Shown here piece after piece: positions 54,417 through 62,258 of a stretch of DNA of 64,000 bases (position 1 is the first letter of the stretch; each line of letters starts with the position of its first letter). The notes under the pieces are model-generated. The model was not told the origin of the DNA, made no database searches, and was given only the letters and a program-made list of their open reading frames with translations. Source of the stretch: Paenibacillus cellulosilyticus (GTDB lineage: Bacteria; Bacillota; Bacilli; Paenibacillales; Paenibacillaceae); the NCBI RefSeq assembly GCF_003182255.1, contig NZ_QGTQ01000001.1, forward strand, positions 393,634 through 457,633. The letters run 5' to 3'. The translations under genes were made by a program, and so were the position numbers.

Positions 54417-54424
54417 AAGAAAAA

Positions 54425-54451
54425 GAGATCACAGCTCGAAGCCGTGATCTC
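54425..54451 (-). terminator. Terminator of the merR-SRPBCC operon
   Basis: GAGATCACGGC pairs with GCTGTGATCTC (11 bp, one wobble) with a 5-nt loop; the minus-strand tail is TTTTTCTTTT. It may also serve the convergent sulfatase gene. Confidence 0.78.
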
Positions 54452-54549
54452 CTCCACATGCGCTTATTGTGTATTCATACACTTGAGCACGGCCTCGAGC
54501 CGATCGAAGTTCTGTTCATTGCCATCGCCCTCTTTGTCTGAACAACCAA

Positions 54550-54981
54550 TTACAGTGACTTGCCGAGTGCATCCAGCATCTCGCCCGTGCCGTGCTCACG
54601 AATTTCCGGCGTATCATGCCCGTCGAAGAATGCTCCCTGCTCCGTGAATACGAGCTTCGTACCTTCCTCCACCGGAATAAGCTCAACCGTTGTTAGCGAA
54701 GCGGAGATGCGCGTCTCTCCCATATCCAGCGTGTACGTATATACGATGCGCTGCTCCGGCACAATCTCTTGGTAGCAGGCGTCGAACGTAAAGACCGGAC
54801 CTTCCGGCGGCCCGCCGCTGCTGTACTCGCGTCCCCCGACGCGGAAGTCGAATATGTCTGCCTTCGAGAACCAACGAGCCTTCGCCTCAGGATCGGACCA
54901 AGCTTGATAAACACTTGCCAGCGAAGCGTTATAGGTGCGCTCCACCGTGAAAGTTGCATGTTTGACGAATCGTTCAGCCAT
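54550..54981 (-). CDS. SRPBCC/AHSA1-domain protein
   Basis: A 143-residue START-like (AHSA1) protein: FTVERTYNASLASVYQAWSDPEAKARWF at the N-terminus (two adjoining parts), the GG.EY segment, and FTEQGAFFDGHDTPEIREHG before the C-terminal helix. The fold forms a hydrophobic cavity; ligands are unknown. It is separated by two bases from the MerR gene upstream, so it is the target of a self-regulated two-gene operon. Confidence 0.92.
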   Translation of the reverse strand: MAERFVKHATFTVERTYNASLASVYQAWSDPEAKARWFSKADIFDFRVGGREYSSGGPPEGPVFTFDACYQEIVPEQRIVYTYTLDMGETRISASLTTVELIPVEEGTKLVFTEQGAFFDGHDTPEIREHGTGEMLDALGKSL

Positions 54982-54983
54982 CG

Positions 54984-55484
54984 TTATTCCTCCTTCGATT
55001 GGTTGCCCTCATTATCTCGAACAATAAAGCTTCCCAGCGCATTCAATCGGTGTTCCCAGTTCTTCTGCCGCTCAATGACGACCTTCTCGTGGCTGACCCG
55101 CATCGCTTGCAGCAGTCCCGTGAAGTCATCTACCGTCAGCAGGGCCTGTCCCTGCATTCGCTTAGATACGTGCTGCAGCTGCTCTAACAGCTGTTGCTGC
55201 TGCACAATTTGCTCCTTCACCCGCGTCATCTGAAGCTTGACGATCTCGGCCGGACTAATCTGCTTCCCATCCAGTGCCGACTTGATCTCCTCAAGTGACA
55301 AGCCCAACTCCTTCAGCGAAACAATCTGCTGCAACCGCGACAGGTCGGATGCGTCATACAGCCGATGGCCGGAATCGGTCTGATTCGATGGTGAGAACAG
55401 CCCAATCTGGTCGTAGAACCGAAGCGTCCGCACCGTAAGCCCCGTCAGTTCAGCTAGATCTCCTACTTTCCAATATTGCGTCAT
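54984..55484 (-). CDS. MerR-family regulator
   Basis: A 166-residue MerR protein. The winged helix WKVGDLAELTGLTVRTLRFYD is given in part (WKVGDLAELTGLTVRTLR), followed by GHRLYDASDLSRLQQI and a long coiled-coil (about 80-125). No cysteine cluster is present, so it senses an organic ligand rather than a metal. It is the first gene of the operon with the SRPBCC protein. Its promoter has the elongated 19-bp spacer expected for MerR activation. GGGAG lies upstream of the ATG. Confidence 0.92.
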   Translation of the reverse strand: MTQYWKVGDLAELTGLTVRTLRFYDQIGLFSPSNQTDSGHRLYDASDLSRLQQIVSLKELGLSLEEIKSALDGKQISPAEIVKLQMTRVKEQIVQQQQLLEQLQHVSKRMQGQALLTVDDFTGLLQAMRVSHEKVVIERQKNWEHRLNALGSFIVRDNEGNQSKEE

Positions 55485-55491
55485 CGCAGCT

Positions 55492-55524
55492 CCCTCGTTA
55501 GCGCTAACTTGTTTACCGGTATCT
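55492..55524. repeat. 33-bp direct repeat, copy 1
   Basis: This 33-bp sequence, which includes the perfect palindrome GTTAGCGCTAAC, recurs exactly at 61897-61929. Copy 1 forms the leader of merR between its promoter and ribosome binding site. The two copies bracket the SBBP giant gene. Confidence 0.85.
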
Positions 55525-55526
55525 TC

Positions 55527-55557
55527 ACTATAAAAGATGACGTAACGTAAGGTGCAA
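55527..55557 (-). promoter_or_regulatory. MerR-type promoter with 19-bp spacer
   Basis: On the minus strand TTGCAC (55557-55552), a 19-bp spacer and TATAGT (55532-55527). The spacer contains the dyad TTACGT-T-ACGTCA. Long spacers with a central dyad are the hallmark of MerR-regulated promoters. Confidence 0.8.
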
Positions 55558-55604
55558 GTGTTTTTCGTAAAAAATGATAATTATTCCCTGGGCAATAGCA
55601 TGAA

Positions 55605-55635
55605 CAAAAAAGAGGCACCGAAATTACTCGGCGCC
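55605..55635 (-). terminator. Orphan terminator upstream of the SBBP gene
   Basis: On the minus strand GGCGCCGA-N6-TCGGTGCC is followed by TCTTTTTTG, but no minus-strand gene ends here. A related hairpin without T-run (61930-61949) follows the second copy of the 33-bp repeat. Confidence 0.6.
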
Positions 55636-55901
55636 CCTTTCTATTTGGCTCAATATTCGTTCTACCCGCTATCCCTCAGCATGCGAGGACCTCATGTTGT
55701 CCTAATATTTTTTATTACTAATCCTCCAAGCAAGCCAATAAACATAGGAGTGAATGGTTATGTCTCATCATGCGTGAATCATGCGTGAAGAAGAATGTAC
55801 GGGAGGAGTGAACAGCCAGACAAATACCAGCCCCATTAACGGACACGGTTGCTGCCAGTCAAATCACTATGGAGGGGGATGACGTTGGAGGGGTATTTCC
55901 A

Positions 55902-55973
55902 ATGTATTCACCAAGTTGTTCAGTAATGCCGCCTTTACCCGATCACCGACGTTGTCTACCGCTTAACATTTAA
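55902..55973 (+). CDS. Possible 23-residue leader peptide
   Basis: ATG 55902 is eight bases after GGAGGGG and encodes MYSPSCSVMPPLPDHRRCLP plus three residues, ending 25 bases before the giant gene's start. Another short frame with GGAGGGGG begins at 55880. The strong ribosome binding site is the only evidence. It could be a small protein or a leader peptide. Nothing else is seen in 55636-55901. Confidence 0.35.
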   Translation: MYSPSCSVMPPLPDHRRCLPLNI

Positions 55974-55997
55974 AATTAAAACATGAGGAGGATACCT

Positions 55998-58900
55998 GTG
56001 TTACCAAATCAAACAAAGAGCCGGATGCCGGTTGAGGAGCTTTTGAATTTCCCGCTGACCTTCGTTCAAAATGTAGGGCAGACCCGTGAAGAAATCCGTT
56101 TCTTGTCCAGTAAACCAGGGTGTCATGTTGCCTTCTCCTCCGAAGAGGTACTGTTTGTTTTGACTAGGAAGGATATGCCGGATGAGTCGGTTGGCACAGC
56201 GCTCTCCTTGCAATTTATCGGTGCAAATCGGTCTGTTCAAATCACAGGGCGTCGCAAAGACTCGAATAAATCCCATTATTTTATGGGCAATGATCCAGCG
56301 AATTGGCGTACTGACCTGCCCAACTATCGAGAGGTTGTCTACCAAGAGCTATGGCCAGGCGTTGATCTCGTTTTCTACGGGGAGAATGGAAAATTTAAAT
56401 ACGACGTTGTGGTGAAGCCCGGCGCCAAACTCGATGATATCCGGTTCATATACCGTGGCGCAGAACGGTTATCCCTGAATGAGGCAGGCGATCTTCAGAT
56501 CCATACCTCGTTAGGCACACTCGTGGAGGAGAAGCCCGTCAGCTACCAGATCATTGATGACCGCAAGGTTTTGGTGGAGAGCCATTACCTTGTGCCTGAC
56601 GAACAAGATGCCTGCGTCTATGGCTTCGCAATCGAAAACGATTACCGGACGGATCTTGAGCTCATCATCGATCCGATGTTTTTGCTCTATTCTACTTATC
56701 TTGGCGGAAGCGACACAGATATCGGATTTGGTATCGCGGTCGACAATCAAGACAATGCCTATATAACGGGGCAAACCTTATCGCTTGATTTTCCCATTGC
56801 CCCCGGTGCATTTCAACCTGGCAAAGACGGATCTTCGAGTGTGTTCGTCACGAAAGTGAATGCTTCCGGTACTGCTCTTGTTTATTCTACGTTTCTAGGG
56901 GGCAATAGTTCGGACCTAGGACGGGGCATCGCGATCGATGACGCAGGCAGCGCTTATGTGACGGGGCAGACTCTTTCTCCCGATTTTCCGATAACAGCCG
57001 GAGCTTTTCAACCGTTCATCGGCGGCACCCAAGATGCGTTCGTAACCAAATTAAGTCCATCTGGAGGTTCTCTCGTATACTCCACGTTTCTTGGCGGAGA
57101 TGGCGTGGACACTGGCTTCGCTATCGCTGTTAATAGCGCAGGAAACGCTTATGTTGCGGGAGGCACCTCTTCCGTCAATTTCCCTGTCATCAACGAAATT
57201 CAGCCTTTTATCGCGAATGAGCATGCCTTTGTTTCCAAACTGGATCCTGCCGGAAGTTCGCTTGAATATTCTACTCTCCTAGGCGGGCATGGGCTGGATG
57301 AGGCGCGCGGCATCGCAGTCGATGAATCGGGCGATGCATACGTCACAGGCTCCACTACCTCGCCAGACTTTCCAACGACACCTGGCGCTTTTCAGATTTC
57401 ACTGACGGGTGTCATAGCCGTTTTCGTATCGAGAATAAATGCAGCGGGGTCCAGTCTGGCGTACTCTACTTACCTGACCGGGAACGGAGACGATGAGGGC
57501 AGGAGCATAGCTGTCGATGAGCTGCGTCAGGCATACGTGACGGGAAGCACGACTTCATTTGATTTTCCGGCTACGCCAGGGGCGTTCCAACCGGGTTATA
57601 ACGGCGGGGCGTCGGACGCTTTTGTAACCAAGTTAAGCCCAGAAGGCAATTATTTGGTCTATTCGACCTTCTTAGGAGGCAATGAATCGGACGCAGGCAA
57701 TGGCATCACGCTGCGAAGCGGCTTCGCTTATGTAACTGGAAGCACTTCATCGTTGAACTTCCCTGCCACGCCTGATGCATTCCAGCCATTCCCTCATGGC
57801 GGCGGAGATGCATTCGTTACGCAATTGAACATTCAAGGCAATGAGGTTGTGTTCTCTTCCTACATCGGGGGCAGCTCTAGTGATGTCGGCAATGCCATTG
57901 CCGTTGACAGCTCGGGCTGCGTATTTGTAACCGGCCAGACGTTTTCCACTGATTTCCCAGTCACGCCTGGCGCCTTCCAGCCGTTCTTGCATGGAGGCAG
58001 CGATGCCTTTGTGATCAGGATTTGCTTGAGCTTAGGAACGGGGATTCTCAAGTTTCCAGATCGATTCGAAGTGCGCCGCGGCGAAACCGTGACCTACACC
58101 ATTGAGATCCAGAACCCTAGCGCGGCAACGCTCACGAATGTCGTCGTTAAGGATCCCGAGCTTGGTGTTAGTGAATTGATACCCGAGATCCCGCCATTTT
58201 CAGTTTTTGTCATCAAATTTGAATTTGTCGTTCCTTTCGATCTGCCCTTTGGCATATTCAGAAACACGGTGCTCGTCTCTTCCGATCAATTCGGCAACGG
58301 CGGCGAATCCGGAGAACCGCTTACTGCCGATGCAGAAATACTCGTTACCGGATCTCCAGTACTCGTAGCTGCCAAGACTGTAAACCCGCCTGCTGCCCAT
58401 CCAGAAGAGACCGTTATCTTTACCATTACGCTGGAGAACCACGGAGACGCCGATCTGATCAATGTTCACCTTATCGATCCGCTTCTTGGATTGGACCATT
58501 TCTGGGGCATCATCGCCCCTGGCGAGGTTGTGATCATCGAATGGCCGTTTATTATTCCTCCGGATGCGCAAGCCGGTGTCACGATTGTCAATACGCTGAC
58601 CATTACGGCTGACAATCTTCCTAATCCTGAGGAAATCGGAACAACGGTTGAAGTGCTGCCGGTTCCTAGGGTGGAAATCACGAAAACAGCTGATCGAAAC
58701 TCTGTTTTCCCAGGCGAGATTGTTCATTACACATTAACGATTAGCAATACCGGAAACGTGGATCTTACGAATATTCAAGTATTCGAGGATCTCACGGGAC
58801 AGAACTTTCATTTCGCTATCCTTCATGTAGGGCAAACGATTGAGTTCGTTGTACCTTTCTTTGTGCCGTTGGAAATGGAGCCGTCGACGTATGTGAATAC

Positions 58901-61775
58901 AGCAACTGTTGTCACAGACCAGACGGGAGAACCCGAGTCCTCCAGTACGGAAGTGACGGTGCTCGCGGAGCCGCGCCTAGGGATTCGCAAGGTTTCGGAT
59001 ACGTCTACTGCGGTGATTGGACAGACAATTCAATACACCATTACTCTGGAGAATATAGGGAACCAGACACTAACCAACATTAAAATCTTCGATCCGGTCC
59101 TCGGGATCGACTTCCTGGTGCCCGTCCTTCATGTAGGGGAAATCCAGGATCATTCTTTTGCATTCACCATCCCTCGTGATACACCGGTCGGTTCGGATAT
59201 TGTTAATATTGTCACCATTCATTCAGATCAAACCGGCCCTGAGCAGGCCGAGTCGATCGTTACCGTTGTGGGGATCGGTCTGTCGCTTCTGAAGGAATCG
59301 AGCCTTGCTGCGGCAGAGCCGGGGGATACGGTGATTTACACGCTGACCGTATCGAATTTGCTCGACGTTCCGCAGACCAATGTCGTGCTGTTCGATGAGC
59401 TGCTGGGACTGAATGAGACGATCCCCGTCTTGCTCACAGGCGAAACGATCACTCGAACGTTCTCGTTGACCGTTCCAGTCAATACAGCACCCGGTACCGT
59501 TATCCTGAATACGTTCATCGTCAGTTCCGATGAAACGCCACAGCAGGAGACGATCAACGAGGTAGTCGTGGTGGAGCCACCTGGACCAGCGCTGCTCATT
59601 CAGAAGCTTCCTGACCGCAACTCGGCTGTACCTGGCGAAACGATCACTTATACACTGACCGTGATGAATCTGCGCAATTTCCCTCTGACGAATGTCGTGC
59701 TTACGGATGCTCTGCTGGGGCTGAACGAGACGATTCCTATTCTGCTGGCGAATGAGGTGGTTACTCGGGTATTCACTTTTACCGTTCCAACAGACGAAGC
59801 TGCAGGCAGCATCATTCGAAACACGTTCATTGTCAGCTCCGATCAATCGCCGGAGCTCGACACGGTCTCCGAAGTCATTGTTGAAGAACTGCCTGGACCA
59901 GCTCTTCTGATTCAAAAGGTTTCCGACCGGAATGCAGCTGCACCGGGCGAGACGATCACCTATACACTCACCGTAACGAATCTGCGTAATTTCCCGCAAA
60001 CAAACGTTGTGCTGACGGATACGCTGCTGGGACTAAGCGAGACGATTGAGGAGCTACCTGCCAACGCGACCATTTCCCGAACTGTGACGTTCACCGTTCC
60101 TGCAGGCGCAGTGCCCGGCAGCGTCATTCGGAATACATTCATCGTCAGCTCCGATCAATCGGAGCCGGCGGAAACGGTTAACGAGGTCATCGTACAATTG
60201 CCGCCGGAGCCGGCTCTTCTTATCCATAAGCTTCCCGACCGCAATACAGCGGTTCCTGGCGATACCATCGCTTATACATTGACCATAACGAATCTGACTA
60301 ATATTCCTCAGACGAACGTCGTGCTCACCGATGTGCTGCTGGGACTGAGCGAGACGATCGCGGAGCTTCCGGCGAATGCTACCATTACCTTGGAGGCAGC
60401 CTTCGTCGTCCCTGCAGATGCGGTGCCCGGCAGCATTATTCGCAATACGTTAATCGCCAGCTCTGACCAATCCGTACCGACGGAAACCATTAATGAAGTG
60501 ACCGTGGAAGAGCCCGTCGTGCATGCGCTTCTTATCCAGAAGCTTCCCGACCGCAATACGGCTTCTCCTGGCGATACGATTACCTATACGCTGACCGTAA
60601 CCAACCTGGTCGGCATCCCTCAGACGAATGTATCGTTGTCCGACCCGCTGCTGGGGCTGAACGAGACGATTGCTGAACTGCCGGCGAATGCAACCATTAC
60701 CTTAACATTGACGTTCACCGTTCCGGTAAACGCGGTGCCCGGCAGCATTATCCGCAATACTCTCATCGCCAGTTCTGATCAAACACCGTCGGAGGAGACC
60801 GTTAATGAGGTGACGGTAGTTCCGGGACCGGTGACAACGTTAACTGTGCGCAAACGCTCTGATCGAACTGCCGCAGAGCCGGGTGAAACGATCCATTACA
60901 CCATTGAGGTTACAAACACCGGCGGGATTCCGGCAACCAATATCATCGTACGCGACTCCTTAACAGGTCAGCAGTTCACGATTCCGGTCATTGCTGCGGG
61001 TGAAACAGAGAGAGTGAATCTCACGTTCACAGTACCGGCGGGTATGACATTCGGCAGCATCATTGCTAACCGAGTCACCGTCACTTGGGATGAGCAAGCA
61101 CCTGGTTCGCCGCCTGCGCAAGATGAAGAAAGAGTAACCATTGCCGATCCTGTTGAATTGCCGGAACTTGAGATTGAAGCAACACCGGAAACGCCAAGAC
61201 CAGGGGAGACCGTGGTCAAAACGATCACCGTCATCAACGTCACTAGCAACACGCTGACGAACGTGCGCGTCTCTGACTCTCTGCTTAACTTCCGGACGAT
61301 TATTCCTACGCTTGCACCTGGAGAGAGACAGGTATTTACGCTGCATTTACCAGTCCCACCCCGAACAGAAGGCGGGACACAATTCCGCAACATCGTTACG
61401 ATTTTCTCTGACCAGACACCACCTCAGCAGCAGGAGGTCGTGATTACGGAACAGTCATTGCCGGATGCATCTTTGACCGAAACAGTTGATCCTGCAATAG
61501 GAAGACCGGGTGAAACGGTGTTCTTCACCATTCGGGCTTGTAATACAGGAAATGTTCCGCTCATTAATGTCCGTCTCGTTGCCCCGCTGCTCCGAGTGCA
61601 GCTGCATATTGAAAGGCTCGAAGTAGGGGCATGCGAAACTTTGCGAGTACCCTTCGTGCTTCCGGATGTTGATGAGGATACCGTCATTGTTAGTCCAGCG
61701 ACGCTCACATCGGACAACGGACCGACTCGTACAGCCCGTGCATCGGTACAGGTCATTGCCGAAGACGAAGAATAA
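55998..61775 (+). CDS. Giant SBBP beta-propeller / DUF11-repeat protein (1925 aa)
   Basis: The start is GTG 55998, six bases after AGGAGG; the ATG at 55983 overlaps that site. Residues about 10-220 are a DUF7948-type head. Seven SBBP repeats follow (about 225-680; pattern LVYSTFLGG...G.AIAVD..G.AYVTG.T.S..FP.TPGAFQP), enough for one seven-bladed propeller. Then come 12 DUF11-like repeats of about 103 residues (pattern GETITYTLTVTN, TNVVLTD.LLGL, PGSIIRNT). Repeats 5-9 are nearly identical, implying recent duplication. The tail is acidic (IAEDEE). No signal peptide, anchor or membrane helix is visible. Such repeats usually build extended extracellular or spore-surface fibres; that is inference. 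Confidence 0.87.
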   Translation: MLPNQTKSRMPVEELLNFPLTFVQNVGQTREEIRFLSSKPGCHVAFSSEEVLFVLTRKDMPDESVGTALSLQFIGANRSVQITGRRKDSNKSHYFMGNDPANWRTDLPNYREVVYQELWPGVDLVFYGENGKFKYDVVVKPGAKLDDIRFIYRGAERLSLNEAGDLQIHTSLGTLVEEKPVSYQIIDDRKVLVESHYLVPDEQDACVYGFAIENDYRTDLELIIDPMFLLYSTYLGGSDTDIGFGIAVDNQDNAYITGQTLSLDFPIAPGAFQPGKDGSSSVFVTKVNASGTALVYSTFLGGNSSDLGRGIAIDDAGSAYVTGQTLSPDFPITAGAFQPFIGGTQDAFVTKLSPSGGSLVYSTFLGGDGVDTGFAIAVNSAGNAYVAGGTSSVNFPVINEIQPFIANEHAFVSKLDPAGSSLEYSTLLGGHGLDEARGIAVDESGDAYVTGSTTSPDFPTTPGAFQISLTGVIAVFVSRINAAGSSLAYSTYLTGNGDDEGRSIAVDELRQAYVTGSTTSFDFPATPGAFQPGYNGGASDAFVTKLSPEGNYLVYSTFLGGNESDAGNGITLRSGFAYVTGSTSSLNFPATPDAFQPFPHGGGDAFVTQLNIQGNEVVFSSYIGGSSSDVGNAIAVDSSGCVFVTGQTFSTDFPVTPGAFQPFLHGGSDAFVIRICLSLGTGILKFPDRFEVRRGETVTYTIEIQNPSAATLTNVVVKDPELGVSELIPEIPPFSVFVIKFEFVVPFDLPFGIFRNTVLVSSDQFGNGGESGEPLTADAEILVTGSPVLVAAKTVNPPAAHPEETVIFTITLENHGDADLINVHLIDPLLGLDHFWGIIAPGEVVIIEWPFIIPPDAQAGVTIVNTLTITADNLPNPEEIGTTVEVLPVPRVEITKTADRNSVFPGEIVHYTLTISNTGNVDLTNIQVFEDLTGQNFHFAILHVGQTIEFVVPFFVPLEMEPSTYVNTATVVTDQTGEPESSSTEVTVLAEPRLGIRKVSDTSTAVIGQTIQYTITLENIGNQTLTNIKIFDPVLGIDFLVPVLHVGEIQDHSFAFTIPRDTPVGSDIVNIVTIHSDQTGPEQAESIVTVVGIGLSLLKESSLAAAEPGDTVIYTLTVSNLLDVPQTNVVLFDELLGLNETIPVLLTGETITRTFSLTVPVNTAPGTVILNTFIVSSDETPQQETINEVVVVEPPGPALLIQKLPDRNSAVPGETITYTLTVMNLRNFPLTNVVLTDALLGLNETIPILLANEVVTRVFTFTVPTDEAAGSIIRNTFIVSSDQSPELDTVSEVIVEELPGPALLIQKVSDRNAAAPGETITYTLTVTNLRNFPQTNVVLTDTLLGLSETIEELPANATISRTVTFTVPAGAVPGSVIRNTFIVSSDQSEPAETVNEVIVQLPPEPALLIHKLPDRNTAVPGDTIAYTLTITNLTNIPQTNVVLTDVLLGLSETIAELPANATITLEAAFVVPADAVPGSIIRNTLIASSDQSVPTETINEVTVEEPVVHALLIQKLPDRNTASPGDTITYTLTVTNLVGIPQTNVSLSDPLLGLNETIAELPANATITLTLTFTVPVNAVPGSIIRNTLIASSDQTPSEETVNEVTVVPGPVTTLTVRKRSDRTAAEPGETIHYTIEVTNTGGIPATNIIVRDSLTGQQFTIPVIAAGETERVNLTFTVPAGMTFGSIIANRVTVTWDEQAPGSPPAQDEERVTIADPVELPELEIEATPETPRPGETVVKTITVINVTSNTLTNVRVSDSLLNFRTIIPTLAPGERQVFTLHLPVPPRTEGGTQFRNIVTIFSDQTPPQQQEVVITEQSLPDASLTETVDPAIGRPGETVFFTIRACNTGNVPLINVRLVAPLLRVQLHIERLEVGACETLRVPFVLPDVDEDTVIVSPATLTSDNGPTRTARASVQVIAEDEE
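59290..60830 (+). repeat. Five tandem ~312-bp DNA repeats inside the SBBP/DUF11 gene
   Basis: DUF11-like units 5-9 start near 59290, 59593, 59905, 60217 and 60529. They share long runs at the DNA level (for example around CTGCTGGGGCTGA and GCGAGACGAT), unlike units 1-4 and 10-12. This is a recombination-prone tract and a likely site of copy-number variation. Confidence 0.75.
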
Positions 61776-61834
61776 AACAAGCGGACCGATTTGTCTCATG
61801 AACATTCACCATCCCAGCGGAACAACGCTTACAA

Positions 61835-61884
61835 TGAACAGCCTTCTGGCGGCTATTGCCGCTGGTGGGCTGTTCACTTTTTAT
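61835..61884 (+). terminator. Terminator of the SBBP giant gene
   Basis: TGAACAGCC/GGCTGTTCA encloses a second GGCGGC/GCCGCT hairpin and runs into CTTTTTATGG. Confidence 0.88.
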
Positions 61885-61896
61885 GGTGCGGCATCG

Positions 61897-61929
61897 CCCT
61901 CGTTAGCGCTAACTTGTTTACCGGTATCT
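61897..61929. repeat. 33-bp direct repeat, copy 2
   Basis: An exact copy of 55492-55524, followed after one base by a hairpin GCGCCGA/TCGGCACC related to the orphan terminator at 55605. The intervening 80 bp of the first locus are missing. The remaining intergenic sequence to 62258 has a perfect TTTTCGAG-N3-CTCGAAAA dyad (62080-62098) and CCGATAT/CCGATAA motifs (62151, 62171) resembling sigma-D -10 elements without a good -35. Confidence 0.8.
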
Positions 61930-62258
61930 GCGCCGAATCACTCGGCACCCCTTTCTTGTTCGATTGAACCACCTTTTTCCCGTTAATTCATTGATTTGTG
62001 TGAGAAAACCTCTATCGAGGCCTTTCGAAGATGAGCGACCGCGTGTAGAGGTTGGTTTTATCGCCAATAAGAATTGGTATTTTCGAGAGACTCGAAAACT
62101 TATAAATTCTTATGTGGTAAAAAAACAAATTATCAAAACATTACCTATGTCCGATATATATTCCTGTAGCCCGATAATCTGAAAATAAGTGCTGGCACTT
62201 CCACGCGGGCGGAAAAATTTGTATGGAAATTTCACTTAAATAAACGGGGGAAGACAGC

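Noticed and set aside
54455-54549. Short minus-strand frame ending in LEAVLKCMNTQ after the SRPBCC gene
   Set aside because: It may be a remnant C-terminus of a lost gene, but it is too short to assign and lacks a start.
55552-55788. 78-codon plus-strand frame upstream of the SBBP giant
   Set aside because: It runs through the merR promoter and an orphan terminator and has no ribosome binding site.
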